From Sarcina sp. DSM 11001 (lineage in GTDB: Bacteria; Bacillota; Clostridia; Lachnospirales; Lachnospiraceae), in contig NZ_FNFZ01000013.1 in assembly GCF_900101015.1 (NCBI RefSeq), positions 48,448 through 112,447 on the forward strand: a stretch of DNA of 64,000 nucleotides. Reading direction: 5' to 3'. Positions 1-8,786 of the stretch are shown piece after piece. The stretch's first letter is position 1. The number at the start of each line of letters is the position of its first letter. The notes under the pieces were generated by a model. That model saw only the letters and a program-made list of their open reading frames with translations. It was not told where the DNA came from and did no database searches. Position numbers and translations under genes: made by a program.

Positions 1-10
1 GGAAGACAGT

Positions 11-1228
11 TCAGGATTCCTCCACAGGCGGGATCTGCTTCTGCGGGACAAAGGCATAGCGGACAAAGCTGTTGACCTGGCGCATTGTGTCAAAACATGC
101 GATGCAGACCTGATTCCCCATTGTGCCGGCAAGCGCGTCAGGCATGCGGGTCATCATGGCGAGATTGGCGCCGTATTCGGTTCCGATCTCTTCGAGGGAA
201 TGGGTGTAGGGGATCTCGTCCCTGCGGCCGCAGTAGACACAGAAACGTTTGGGACCTGAATAGGTGGTGCGGCTTTCATCAAAAGCGATCATATCCGCCC
301 AGATCCTGAAGACATCCACGCTCTGGGAGTAATTGAGCATATCGGGTGTAAAACCGCCGGCCGGGCGCATGTTCACTTCGAGACCGACGACATCTCCCAC
401 ATTTCCGATGCCTTCCTTGTCCTTTGTCAGGCGGAAGAATTCCAGATGGAAGAAACGGCTCCGCACATCGAAGGCCTTGAGGACGCGTTTTCCGGCATCT
501 TCGATATCCGGTGCGACCTGTTTGTTCACATAGTAATACACGGGTACGCCTTCATTGACCATGTCCATGATCGAATTTGGAGAAATGTGGCTCGCGGCAA
601 AGAGCACTTCTCCTTTTGAGTTGATGACACCGTCATAGGTTTCCACCACACCGGTGATATATTCCTCCATGACATAGGGCAGTTCAGGAATCTGGTGGAA
701 AAACTCCCGCAGGTCATCATCATTTTCCAGACGCCAGGTGGCGAGGGCACCGACACCCCGGTCGGGCTTTACGATCACGGGATATCCCACCTCGTCAATG
801 AAATGCTTTGCAGTCTCCAGATCGACGACCTGCGAATAGCGGGCAGCGGGGACACCGGCTTTTTTATAATATTTTTTCATGGCCGTTTTGGACCGGTACC
901 GCATGATCTGGTCGGATTTGAGTCCGGTCGTGATGTTGAAGTCCGTCCGGAGTGCGGCATCCAGTTCCATCCAGTACTCGTTATTGGACTCGACCCAGTC
1001 GATCTTTCCGTATTGGCCGGTGAAATAACCCATCGCCCGGATCATATGGTCATAATTCCTCATGTCCTCTACTCTGTAGTACTCGGTCAGAGCATTTTTC
1101 AGCCTGTCGCTAAGGCTGTCGTAGGAAGCATCCCCGATTCCGAGTACATTGACTCCATTGTCATGGAGCCCTTCACAGAATCGTTCGTAGGCAGTCGGAA
1201 AATTAGGTGAAATAAAAACAAAATTCAT
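11..1228 (-). CDS. ATP-grasp domain protein, ligase-like
   Basis: A 405-residue protein resembling carbamoyl-phosphate-synthase-type ATP-grasp enzymes, which activate a carboxylate with ATP and couple it to an amine or thiol. The N-terminal ~100 residues look like a preATP-grasp Rossmann domain (FVFISPNFP). The central domain has GYPVIVKPDRGVGA (nucleotide-binding lysine) and, later, GLEVNMRPAGG, the usual metal-binding Glu/Asn strand. The C-terminal tail has two Cys pairs (CVYCGR and CIAC) that could bind metal. The start was set at MNFVF because AAGAGG lies just upstream; the open frame extends 45 codons further but only through repeat-rich DNA. The substrate cannot be told from sequence, and the gene stands alone in this window. 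Confidence 0.8.
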   Translation of the reverse strand: MNFVFISPNFPTAYERFCEGLHDNGVNVLGIGDASYDSLSDRLKNALTEYYRVEDMRNYDHMIRAMGYFTGQYGKIDWVESNNEYWMELDAALRTDFNITTGLKSDQIMRYRSKTAMKKYYKKAGVPAARYSQVVDLETAKHFIDEVGYPVIVKPDRGVGALATWRLENDDDLREFFHQIPELPYVMEEYITGVVETYDGVINSKGEVLFAASHISPNSIMDMVNEGVPVYYYVNKQVAPDIEDAGKRVLKAFDVRSRFFHLEFFRLTKDKEGIGNVGDVVGLEVNMRPAGGFTPDMLNYSQSVDVFRIWADMIAFDESRTTYSGPKRFCVYCGRRDEIPYTHSLEEIGTEYGANLAMMTRMPDALAGTMGNQVCIACFDTMRQVNSFVRYAFVPQKQIPPVEES

Positions 1229-1272
1229 GGCGTACCTCTTATGAAGAAATCCCCGGGATGATCCCCGGCGCG

Positions 1273-1294
1273 CAAGACTCGCGAGCGAGTCTTG
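1273..1294. repeat. 22-base hairpin, dispersed family 2
   Basis: Perfect inverted repeat: CAAGACTCGC, a two-base GA loop, then GCGAGTCTTG. The same hairpin recurs at 22670-22691, with one G-U change at 13051-13072, and in degraded form at 24405-24427. It lies 45 bases upstream of the ATP-grasp start and is flanked by GGCGCG and TTGAAT, as are the other copies. Confidence 0.85.
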
Positions 1295-1535
1295 AATGTT
1301 CATTCGTCGACCAGTAACGGCAGGAGCATTTCCAGTATAGCACTCACAACGGGGACATGACAATCAATGGATGAATAATCGAATACCCGACGAATACCGG
1401 ATTGAGTCTTCCCTGTGCGATTTCCCCGTACGATTTTCCTGTGAGTTTACCTGTATGGTTTTGCGGTAAGTTTTTCAGTAAGTTTTTCCGCAACAGCGGG
1501 TTGCTTGTCAATTCTGTATCTGCGTTTCATAATAA

Positions 1536-1758
1536 GTATGAATAAACAACGAGTCAAGCGGCTGCAAATGCCATGCTCGCATGAGCATTTGCAGACATTT
1601 GACGAGCGTCCAAACATGAGGAAGAAGCCGTTTTGCGCGCGTTTTTCGTGCAAAACGAGCGGATTCCGAATGGTTGGAGCGATGCGAGAGCGCCCGTGGC
1701 GTGGAGCAGCGCGTAGTTTATTCATACATGTTTGCGGGCACTTGCCCATGGCCGCAAG
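1536..1758 (+). repeat. Structured dispersed element, family 1 (copy 1)
   Basis: About 225 bases bounded by GTATGAATAAAC (1536-1547) and its inverse GTTTATTCATAC (1716-1727), with a short tail hairpin GGGC-ACTT-GCCC (1736-1747). Inside are hairpins CTGCAAATGC/GCATTTGCAG (1562-1571/1585-1594) and CGTTTTGC/GCAAAACG (1629-1636/1650-1657). The right part (GGAGCGATGCGAGAGCGCCC onward) is almost identical to the copies at 17933-18441. No transposase is present. Short open frames over it are artefacts. The surrounding 1229-1850 gap holds nothing else recognisable. Confidence 0.8.
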
Positions 1759-1850
1759 CAGGAATAAAAAGACAAGTGCGGCCAGCTGGAGCTGGCCGGT
1801 ATATGAATTTACACACGAAAAAACGTGCTTGTACGAGGAGGTGCAGTTCC

Positions 1851-2618
1851 ATGACAGTGCAGAATATAATCAGAAATTTACGTGAAAAGCACGGCCTTTC
1901 ACAGGATCAGCTGGCGGGGCGTGTGATGGTGACCCGGCAGGCGGTGAGCCGCTGGGAGACAGGAGAAACACAGCCGAATACAGATACTCTCAAGCTCCTG
2001 TCAAAAGAATTTGATGTGTCGATCAACACACTTCTGGGCAGCCCGCGGAAGCTGATCTGCCAGTGCTGTGGCATGCCCCTGTCGGAAGACGGTATGATCA
2101 GCAAAGAAGCGGATGGAAGCTTTAATGAAGATTACTGTAAATGGTGCTACGCGGACGGGACCTATACCTACAGCGACATGGATGATCTGATCGATGTATG
2201 CGTCGGACACATGGCAAATGAAAACTTTTCTGAAGAACAGGCCCGTTCCTATATGAAACAGATGCTGCCCAAACTGGATTACTGGAAAAGATATGATGAA
2301 CTGAGTGACGGCGGGCAGTTTGAGGCATTTAAAAAGCAGTTGATCGAAGAGATCAATGCCCTGCATATCGAAGGGATGCCAAAAGTGGAGAAGCTGAACG
2401 CTCTTGTCGGAAAGTATGTCAATCTGGCCTACCGGCTTCCGGGTGGAGCCAGTGTCAAATTCCTGGATGACAATACAACTTATCTGGGGAATCAGCTGGA
2501 ACCGGAGTTTGGCGGGGGTCGGTGCTTCGGCGTTCTCGCCAACATGGATTTCATCCTGGTCTCCACTTATGGAAAGGATGGTGCTGATCCGGAACTGGTC
2601 CTTTACAAAAAAAGGTGA
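1851..2618 (+). CDS. XRE-family regulator with zinc ribbon and C-terminal DUF6061-like domain
   Basis: 255 residues. An N-terminal helix-turn-helix of the Cro/C1 type (about residues 5-58, LSQDQLAGRVMVTRQAVSRWE) should bind DNA. Next comes a putative zinc ribbon (ICQCCGMPL...CKWCYADG, about residues 65-100). The end of the protein (VEKLNALVGKYVNLAYRLPGG... to the terminus) resembles a small domain also found alone in Firmicutes. The start was chosen at the ATG behind AGGAGG (1836-1841); longer frames run into the repeat element. A role as a one-component transcription factor is inferred; its ligand and target are unknown. Convergent neighbours give no clue. Confidence 0.8.
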   Translation: MTVQNIIRNLREKHGLSQDQLAGRVMVTRQAVSRWETGETQPNTDTLKLLSKEFDVSINTLLGSPRKLICQCCGMPLSEDGMISKEADGSFNEDYCKWCYADGTYTYSDMDDLIDVCVGHMANENFSEEQARSYMKQMLPKLDYWKRYDELSDGGQFEAFKKQLIEEINALHIEGMPKVEKLNALVGKYVNLAYRLPGGASVKFLDDNTTYLGNQLEPEFGGGRCFGVLANMDFILVSTYGKDGADPELVLYKKR

Positions 2619-2696
2619 TCTGCCCCGGGACGACGCCCGGAGCAGGCCGGGAGTTATGCGCCCGGTATCGATAAACAGCTGACGAGCTCTGTAAGA

Positions 2697-2762
2697 GCGG
2701 CTGTAAACCTATGCTGTAAATTTATGCTGTAAATCTATGCCGTAAACCTGTACTGTAAACCA
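2697..2762 (+). repeat. Degenerate tandem repeat (~15 bases, about 5 units)
   Basis: Units of the form ATGCTGTAAATTT / ATGCCGTAAACCT / TACTGTAAACC follow one another between the regulator gene and the aldolase promoter. It is one of many such tracts at gene borders in this window. Confidence 0.7.
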
Positions 2763-2807
2763 GTCGTTCAGCAGCCGTTACAGCCGGGTACAGCAGGTTT
2801 TCATATG

Positions 2808-2835
2808 TTGTCAATTTCCTGTGATTTGATATAAT
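2808..2835 (+). promoter_or_regulatory. Sigma-A-type promoter of aldolase gene
   Basis: TTGTCA (2808-2813), 16-base spacer, TATAAT (2830-2835), about 90 bases upstream of the aldolase ATG. No operator or leader structure is obvious. Confidence 0.6.
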
Positions 2836-2924
2836 AAATCATGACGGATTCAAAATATCCTCAAATTATTCAAAATACACACATTTAGAACTCTTATAAG
2901 CCTGTAAATGAGAGGAGAAGAGGT

Positions 2925-3767
2925 ATGATCGTCACTCTTAAAGAATTGCTGGAAATTGCCAAAGCGGAAAACAAGGCTATTGGTTCTTTTACCTGCCCTA
3001 ATATGGAAATCGTGATGGGAACGATCCGTGCGGCAGAAGAGAGCCAGTCGCCTATTATCATCCAGATCGCTGAGGGGCGCTTAAAACATACGCCGCTCAA
3101 TATGATCGGCCCCTTGATGGTGCAGGCCGCAAAGGACGCATCTGTAAAGATCGCAGTGCATCTGGATCACGGCCTTACTATCGGCAAAGCCAGGGAAGCT
3201 CTGGGATATGGTTTTACCTCCGTCATGTTCGACGGTTCCCATTATTCCCTGCAGGAAAATATCGATAAAACCAATGAGATCGCGAAGCTTGCCCGGCAGA
3301 CGGGGGCTTCCGTCGAAGCGGAACTTGGCACCATCGGCGGCAAAGAAGCTACTGAGCGCGACGAGGTTTCCAAGTATACGGACGTGGGGGAAGCAAGAAT
3401 GTTTGCGGAAAATGCCGACATCGACGCCCTGGCGGTGGCTATCGGCAACGCGCACGGTCATTACAAAGGAAAACCCGAGCTGAATTTTGAACGTCTGGCA
3501 GAATTGCAGAAAGCAGTGAATGTTCCGCTGGTACTTCACGGGGGTTCCGGAATCTCCGATGAGGATTTCCGCCACTGTATCGATCTGGGAGTCCGCAAGA
3601 TCAACATTGCGACCGCCAGCATGGACGCGGCGATCACATTTGCGGGGCGCTACATGGCAGAGCCCGGCGAGCACGACTACTACCACTTTAACGAAAACAT
3701 GGTGCAGGGCGTCTATGAAAATGTGAAACACTGCATCAAGGTCTTTAACAATAAAGAGCCGCTGTGA
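2925..3767 (+). CDS. fba: Class II fructose-bisphosphate / ketose-bisphosphate aldolase
   Basis: 280 residues, normal for the zinc-dependent class II family that splits ketose 1,6-bisphosphates into dihydroxyacetone phosphate and an aldehyde. Signatures: VHLDHG (zinc His and catalytic Asp), VEAELGTIGG, AIGNAHGHYKG and VLHGGSG (zinc His ligands and phosphate loop). It could be a glycolytic fba or a tagatose/ketose aldolase (gatY/kbaY type); the sequence alone does not decide. A GAAGAGGT ribosome site precedes the ATG. It is monocistronic, with its own promoter and a terminator at 3804-3861. Confidence 0.9.
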   Translation: MIVTLKELLEIAKAENKAIGSFTCPNMEIVMGTIRAAEESQSPIIIQIAEGRLKHTPLNMIGPLMVQAAKDASVKIAVHLDHGLTIGKAREALGYGFTSVMFDGSHYSLQENIDKTNEIAKLARQTGASVEAELGTIGGKEATERDEVSKYTDVGEARMFAENADIDALAVAIGNAHGHYKGKPELNFERLAELQKAVNVPLVLHGGSGISDEDFRHCIDLGVRKINIATASMDAAITFAGRYMAEPGEHDYYHFNENMVQGVYENVKHCIKVFNNKEPL

Positions 3768-3803
3768 TCAGACAGCATTATTAAGAATCCGGCCTGAAAA
3801 AAA

Positions 3804-3861
3804 ACAGGGGATGGTTCTGTGCTTCCTCCCTCCCTGGAGGAGACACAGAACCATCCCCTGT
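3804..3861. terminator. Bidirectional Rho-independent terminator
   Basis: A perfect 18-base-pair stem (3804-3821 with 3844-3861) and a 22-base loop between convergent aldolase and permease genes. On the minus strand it is followed by a run of eight T (from 3803 backwards), on the plus strand by TCTGTCTCTTT. Confidence 0.9.
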
Positions 3862-3916
3862 CTGTCTCTTTCTGGTCCCGTCTACATCCTGGTCCAGCGT
3901 CCCTGTGGGGATCGTC

Positions 3917-5458
3917 TTACAGTCCGAAAGTCGGGAAGATCACATAGGTGTAGAGCATGGCGATGATCATATATTCTACCAGGATCACGAAGAATGCTTT
4001 GAAGGTGATGCGGAGTACATCGCCCTCCCGGCCGATCTGGTTGACGGTCGCGCAGGCGGCGACGACGTTGTTCGGGCAGATGAGGTTGCCCAGGGATCCT
4101 GCGGCATTCTGGCCGGCGAAGACAGTGATCGGGTTGATGTTAAGGAGCTGGGCAGCCTCCATGTGCATGCCGGCAAACATGATATTGGATCCCAGTCCGG
4201 TGCCGGTGATGAAGGAGCCGAAGGCACCGATGACAACGGCTGCGGCCGGATAGGCAGTGCCGGCGATCCCTGCGATCGTCTTTGCTGCTGTGGACATCAT
4301 GCCGGTCGTTTCGGACTGCATGATGTAGGAGAGGCAGAGCAGGCTTCCCATGGTGATCATGACCGGAGCCAGAGACTTGATGGTCTCTTTGATGACTTTT
4401 TTCATTCCCTTCCAGTTCATGCCGAGAGTGATCATGCCGAGCAGGGAGCAGAACAGAATGACGACGTCCACCCATACGATATAGCCGAGGATACACATTG
4501 TCGCGAAGCCGTTTTCCGGGAAGAGGGCAGGTACGCCGTAGCGGACCAGCGGGATCAGGACCAGCATGTAGATGTAAGGGGAGAGCGCTTGAAACGCACT
4601 GTATTTCCTCTTGATATTTCCCTGAGATACGTATTTGAATTCCTTTGGGGTATTAATGGGGACCAGCTTCAGGAAGAAGATGGATAGGATGATTCCGATG
4701 ATACCGGTACCCAGGGAAGTGATCTCCGGGCCGATGAAGTTGGAAAGAGCGAACATCACCAGTCCGCCGGAGACGCCGGCGAAGACCAGATAGTGAATGA
4801 TGCCGCGGAATCCCTTTGGCCCGAACGCGATGAGTACGGCTATGAAGGGAACGATGAGCAGGCCGAGGGAGTTGATCCTTCCGACCATAGCGGAGTTGAG
4901 GGCGGTGGTTGAGACGCCGGCATTTACCAGCGCGGCGCCGCCGTTGATGGTGGTAAGGCCCGCGCCGCCCCATGAGGTACAGGTACAGTCACCCAGCAGG
5001 GAAACCGCGATCGCAATGATGGGGTCGAATCCCAGGGCGGTCAAAAATGGCGCAGTCAGGGCAGCCGGAGCACCGGCTCCTGCCGCTCCTTCCAGAAAGA
5101 TTGGGAAAAAGATACCGATGATGATCAGCTGGACCCGGCGGTCATTGCCGGAGACCTGCGTGATCGCCGCTTTCACGTCTTCCATGGCGCCGGTGTCCTT
5201 GAGCGCGTTCAGGATCGTAAAGGCGCCAAAGACCATGACGACGATCTTGAAGCCTTCCTTAATGCCCTTCCAGACATTGGCGTCGAGTACAACGATGTTT
5301 TCCCTCAGGGTGAGCCCCGTGATATTAAAATAGGTCAGAGCCAGAAACATGCCCCATATAAGAGCGATGGGTGCGATCTTGTATGCCGACATCCGGAATG
5401 CCATGATGCCGACGAGTACGATCACGATTGGGCTGATTGCGAGAATAAAACTTAACAT
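3917..5458 (-). CDS. lctP: L-lactate permease family transporter (LctP)
   Basis: 513 residues, nearly all hydrophobic, with about 12-14 membrane spans. The segment FLEGAAGAGAPAA plus GDCTCTSWGGAGLTTI match the LctP family (TC 2.A.14), which imports L-lactate or glycolate with protons. GGGGGA lies at ribosome-site distance from the start. Three phased GTATAC palindromes lie just upstream (5511-5567), so substrate-responsive repression is likely. The upstream gene on the same strand encodes a hydroxyacid dehydrogenase. The substrate could be another short 2-hydroxy acid such as 2-hydroxyisocaproate. Confidence 0.88.
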   Translation of the reverse strand: MLSFILAISPIVIVLVGIMAFRMSAYKIAPIALIWGMFLALTYFNITGLTLRENIVVLDANVWKGIKEGFKIVVMVFGAFTILNALKDTGAMEDVKAAITQVSGNDRRVQLIIIGIFFPIFLEGAAGAGAPAALTAPFLTALGFDPIIAIAVSLLGDCTCTSWGGAGLTTINGGAALVNAGVSTTALNSAMVGRINSLGLLIVPFIAVLIAFGPKGFRGIIHYLVFAGVSGGLVMFALSNFIGPEITSLGTGIIGIILSIFFLKLVPINTPKEFKYVSQGNIKRKYSAFQALSPYIYMLVLIPLVRYGVPALFPENGFATMCILGYIVWVDVVILFCSLLGMITLGMNWKGMKKVIKETIKSLAPVMITMGSLLCLSYIMQSETTGMMSTAAKTIAGIAGTAYPAAAVVIGAFGSFITGTGLGSNIMFAGMHMEAAQLLNINPITVFAGQNAAGSLGNLICPNNVVAACATVNQIGREGDVLRITFKAFFVILVEYMIIAMLYTYVIFPTFGL

Positions 5459-5510
5459 ACGAATCCCCCGTTATAGTTAATAATGAGTACTGATAACAAT
5501 GAGTACTGAG

Positions 5511-5567
5511 AATGCTGTATACAGCCTGAGTAATGCTGTATACAGCCTGAGTAATGCTGTATACAGG
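5511..5567 (-). promoter_or_regulatory. Three phased GTATAC operators upstream of lctP
   Basis: A 21-base unit is repeated about 2.7 times. Each unit carries GCTGTATACAGC, a perfect 12-base palindrome, at 5514-5525 and 5535-5546, with one change at 5556-5567 (GCTGTATACAGG). Spacing is exactly 21 bases, two helical turns. Further upstream relative to the array are AATGAGTACTGA direct repeats at 5482 and 5499. GTATAC-centred dyads are typical of GntR/FadR-type repressors, including lactate regulators; the regulator is not encoded here. Confidence 0.7.
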
Positions 5568-5641
5568 TAATGGTGAACATTGATAGTGACGAGTACAGGT
5601 GCTTTTTCTAAAAAATCGTGTCTGTTTCCCCGGCAGTTTTC

Positions 5642-6601
5642 TTACTGCAGGATCATCGGGTGCAGCTTCATATTTTCGCGGACATCGTCACAGCAGGCGT
5701 GGAAGGCTGCCTTCTCATCTTCAGGCAGGTCATATTCAATGATCTGTTCGACACCGTCTGCTCCGATGACAGCAGGAACGCCCACGAAAACACCGTGCTC
5801 GCCGTATTCACCGTCCAGCAGTGTGCTGACGGGGATGATCGCCTTCTCGTCGTGGAGGATCGCCGCGACCAGACGGCAGAGGGTGGTGCAGATTCCGTAT
5901 TCGGTGCAGCCCTTGCCGTCGACAGTCACCCATGCATTGGCGACCGCCTGCTTTTTGACGGCGTCATTGTCAAAAACGAACCGGCTGTCTTTTTTTGCGA
6001 GATCAGCGAGTGGCTGGCCGCCAAAGGAGATCTGGGACCAGGGGATCATGATCGAATTGCCGTGTTCGCCCATCATGCAGCCGGAAATGGAATTATGAGC
6101 GACACCTGTCTGCTGGTAGAGGATATTTTTGAGGCGAGCAGTGTCAAGGCCGGTGCCTGTGCCGAAAACATGATTTCTGGGCAGTCCGGAGAGCCGTGCG
6201 ATCTGGCCGGTCACTACATCGCAGGGGTTGGTGATATTGATCCAGAGTCCGTTGAAACCGCCCGCGATCACCTTAGGCACATAATCAGTCACCTGCGGGA
6301 TCGTGAAATTCATCTCATCCAGCCTGTCATGGTTGGGAGTAGCCAGAAGCTCGATCTTACCGATGGCATTTACAATGATATCGACATCCGCAAGGTCCTC
6401 GTAGTTTGCAGAGTGTACGGAAACTGTGTGGGGACAGTTGGAAATGGCGTCGCGTATATCCTGCACTTCACTGCGCAGCTTTGCCTCTTTGTTGTCTACA
6501 AAAACAAGCTCGTCCACAAGCCCGCTTAGAGCCAGCGCGTAAGCGCAGTGTGTTCCGACGTGGCCAAGACCGATGATGGCAATTTTTCTCTTCTTTAACA
6601 T
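5642..6601 (-). CDS. L-2-hydroxyisocaproate dehydrogenase-type L-lactate dehydrogenase family protein
   Basis: 319 residues, NAD-dependent 2-hydroxyacid dehydrogenase of the LDH/MDH fold. Visible: GLGHVG nucleotide loop (residues 11-16), NITNPCD, LDTAR (substrate-binding Arg) and GEHGNS (catalytic His). The active-site loop reads GKIELLATPNHDRLDEM instead of the QKPGETR loop of true LDH; this and LDGKG-like VDGKGCTEYG match L-2-hydroxyisocaproate dehydrogenase. It probably reduces branched-chain 2-oxo acids, with lactate possible. AAGGAAAGGT precedes the ATG. It lies upstream of the permease gene, separated by the operator array, so it may be transcribed with it or separately. Confidence 0.85.
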   Translation of the reverse strand: MLKKRKIAIIGLGHVGTHCAYALALSGLVDELVFVDNKEAKLRSEVQDIRDAISNCPHTVSVHSANYEDLADVDIIVNAIGKIELLATPNHDRLDEMNFTIPQVTDYVPKVIAGGFNGLWINITNPCDVVTGQIARLSGLPRNHVFGTGTGLDTARLKNILYQQTGVAHNSISGCMMGEHGNSIMIPWSQISFGGQPLADLAKKDSRFVFDNDAVKKQAVANAWVTVDGKGCTEYGICTTLCRLVAAILHDEKAIIPVSTLLDGEYGEHGVFVGVPAVIGADGVEQIIEYDLPEDEKAAFHACCDDVRENMKLHPMILQ

Positions 6602-7150
6602 ATTGACCTTTCCTTTCCTCGGGGACTGCCCACAGATGACCTCCGAAAGCTGCAGCCGGATAAAAGCATGGCAGTGCAGCAGTATAAAAGATGCCCTGGA
6701 GTTGTAGTCATCCGCAGTTATTAAGCGGCAGTTCCTTAATTCTGCGTGTGTTACCGGATCTTGAAACGGAAAAATGAATCAATTGCGGTAAGTTACAACA
6801 AAAAACCGTTTACCAGTTTATCATATTAAAGTACTAAAATTCAATTTTTTTTTTGGAATTCTGTGTTCTGTTTTCTGGCTTTTCTTTATCTCAGCGCTTA
6901 ATCCCGGCATCTAGGCACTTAATCCCGGCTTTTATTCTTCATCGCGCAATACTTGTCTCCTGTCTTCCTTCAGGTTTTTTATTGGGAACCACGTAAAAAA
7001 AGCCCCGGGTTTCGAGGCGGTCTGAACTGTGATCGTGAGATGAAAGATGAAATGAAACAATGCTGAAACAATGCGTTCTTTGCGTTGTAAAGGGTGGATG
7101 AATGAAGTAATATAGAAAAGATACAAGAAAATGAAGACAAGGAGACCGTA
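6602..7150. other. Intergenic region without a recognised gene
   Basis: About 550 bases between divergent genes. It contains a T-rich tract (6844-6854), a direct repeat around CTTAATCCCGGC (6896-6908 and 6919-6929) and TCTTCATCGCGCAATAC (6936-6952), a 17-base match to the flank of the family-2 hairpin at 13075-13091. No clear promoter for either gene was identified. Confidence 0.5.
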
Positions 7151-7885
7151 ATGAGTTTATCTGTTCTTTTGCCGGTCATGCTGATCATCCTGACAGGGGC
7201 CTGTGTCCAGAGTGCCCTGGGGTTCGGGGCTACGATGGTCACAATGGGATTTCTGCCGCTGCTCATGGATTACGGCAAAGCCCTGGGGCTTTCGATCGCC
7301 CTGGTCACCATCAGCACAGCTTATATTTCTGTGAAGTACAGGAAACAGATCCAATGGAAGATTATGCTGCCGTTCCTGATCCCCACCGCTGTGATCTGCG
7401 GGATCGTCAATTTCCTCTCGGCGAAGGTCAGTTCCGATGTGATGTATTTCCTTCTGGGCATTATGTTTGTAGCTGTGTCGATCTTCTTTTTTGTGTTTTC
7501 AAATAAAATACGGATACGCCCTACAATCACCTCCGGGACGATCCTTGGAACGATCTGCGGCATTTCCTACGGTCTGTTCGGCTCCGGGGGACCTATGGCG
7601 GCGCTGTATCTGCTGCCTGCCACAAAAGATAAAACAGAATACCTGGCGACCATCCAGGCCTTCCTGTTTGTAAACAATACTATGATCGTGATCATCAGTC
7701 TGGTCCTGGGCCGTCTGGATATGGGGGATGTGCCCATGGTCGGCGCAGGGGTGGTCGCTCTGCTGGCAGGGACTCTCCTGGGACTCAGGATCCATGACCA
7801 GATCCCTTCCGAAATCTTTGGAAAGGTCATCTATTCTTTCGTCGGGATCGGAGGGATCTGGATCATTGTCAGCCGCCTTCTGTAG
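7151..7885 (+). CDS. TauE/SafE-family membrane transporter
   Basis: 244 residues with about eight membrane spans and the two half-repeats of the TauE/SafE (DUF81) family: GACVQSALGFGATMV near the N terminus and ISYGLFGSGGPMAALYL in the middle. Members export or import sulfite, sulfoacetate or other small organosulfur anions; the substrate here is unknown. AAGGAGA precedes the ATG. The downstream genes run in the opposite direction, so it is monocistronic. Confidence 0.85.
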   Translation: MSLSVLLPVMLIILTGACVQSALGFGATMVTMGFLPLLMDYGKALGLSIALVTISTAYISVKYRKQIQWKIMLPFLIPTAVICGIVNFLSAKVSSDVMYFLLGIMFVAVSIFFFVFSNKIRIRPTITSGTILGTICGISYGLFGSGGPMAALYLLPATKDKTEYLATIQAFLFVNNTMIVIISLVLGRLDMGDVPMVGAGVVALLAGTLLGLRIHDQIPSEIFGKVIYSFVGIGGIWIIVSRLL

Positions 7886-7955
7886 GCGGCACCCGCAGGT
7901 ATGGGTTATTCTTATTTTTGTGGTTTCTTATTCTATAATTGACGTGAGGGGCGCA

Positions 7956-8732
7956 TTACCTGTCCCTGAGGACCTCTGAGAGGGGGGTGACAGCGGCGCC
8001 CTCTGCTTCGAGCGCGCTGCGGATCTGTGTCACAAACGCAAGTGCCTTCACATTGTCCCCGTGGACGCAGATGGAATCCGGCACGATCTCTATGTCTTTT
8101 CCGTCACAGGCGGTGACTTTGTGCTCCTTTACCATGCGGATCACCCGGCGGATAGCCTCGTCCTCGTCGTGAATGACAGCGCCTTCCTGATTCCGGGGCA
8201 TCAGGCTTCCGTCCGGCATATAGGCCCTGTCCGCGAATACCTCCCTGGCCGCGGGAAGACCGATGTCTTCTGCTGCCCGGATGCTCTCACTCCCGTAGAG
8301 GCCGAGAAGGATCAGCGAAGGGTCAAAGGCCTGCACAGCTTTGGCAATCGCAAGAGCAAGCGCATAGTCCTTGCCCGCCATGTTGTAGAATGCGCCGTGA
8401 GGTTTGACATGGCTGATGCGGACGCCGGCGGCTTTTGCGAAAGCATGCAGCGCTCCGAGCTGGTAGGTGATGTACGCGCCTGCCTCTGCCGGGGATACGT
8501 TCAGGTTTCTCCGGCCAAAGCCCATCAGGTCAGGATATCCCGGATGTGCGCCGATCCCGATCCCGGCATCGCGCGCCATTGCCACTGTTTTCTGCATGAC
8601 CAGAGGATCGGAGGCGTGGTATCCGCAGGCGATGTTGCAGGAGGAGATCAGAGGGATCACCTTTTCATCCATTCCGATAGTATAAGCGCCGAAGCTTTCT
8701 CCCAGATCACAGTTCAGATCAACCTTTACCAT
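7956..8732 (-). CDS. pxpA: 5-oxoprolinase subunit A (LamB/YcsF family)
   Basis: 258 residues. PxpA with PxpB and PxpC cleaves 5-oxoproline (pyroglutamate) to glutamate using ATP. The family signatures are intact: DLNCDLGESFG at the N terminus, SCNIACGYHASDP, GAHPGYPDLMGFGRR and VKPHGAFYN. It is the last gene of the operon ycsG-like, pxpB, pxpC, ycsI-like, pxpA. AAGGAGA lies upstream of the ATG. Length is typical. Confidence 0.95.
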   Translation of the reverse strand: MVKVDLNCDLGESFGAYTIGMDEKVIPLISSCNIACGYHASDPLVMQKTVAMARDAGIGIGAHPGYPDLMGFGRRNLNVSPAEAGAYITYQLGALHAFAKAAGVRISHVKPHGAFYNMAGKDYALALAIAKAVQAFDPSLILLGLYGSESIRAAEDIGLPAAREVFADRAYMPDGSLMPRNQEGAVIHDEDEAIRRVIRMVKEHKVTACDGKDIEIVPDSICVHGDNVKALAFVTQIRSALEAEGAAVTPLSEVLRDR

Positions 8733-8786
8733 ATCTTTTTTCTCCTTCTCTTTTCTTGTTCCCTTTTCCGCTGTCCCCCGGTCAAC

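Noticed and set aside
1447..1885. Open frames on both strands over the first repeat element (up to 126 codons)
   Set aside because: They translate the repeat itself; the same reading appears over other copies (14430-14714 minus, 18323-18514 plus). No ribosome site or domain.
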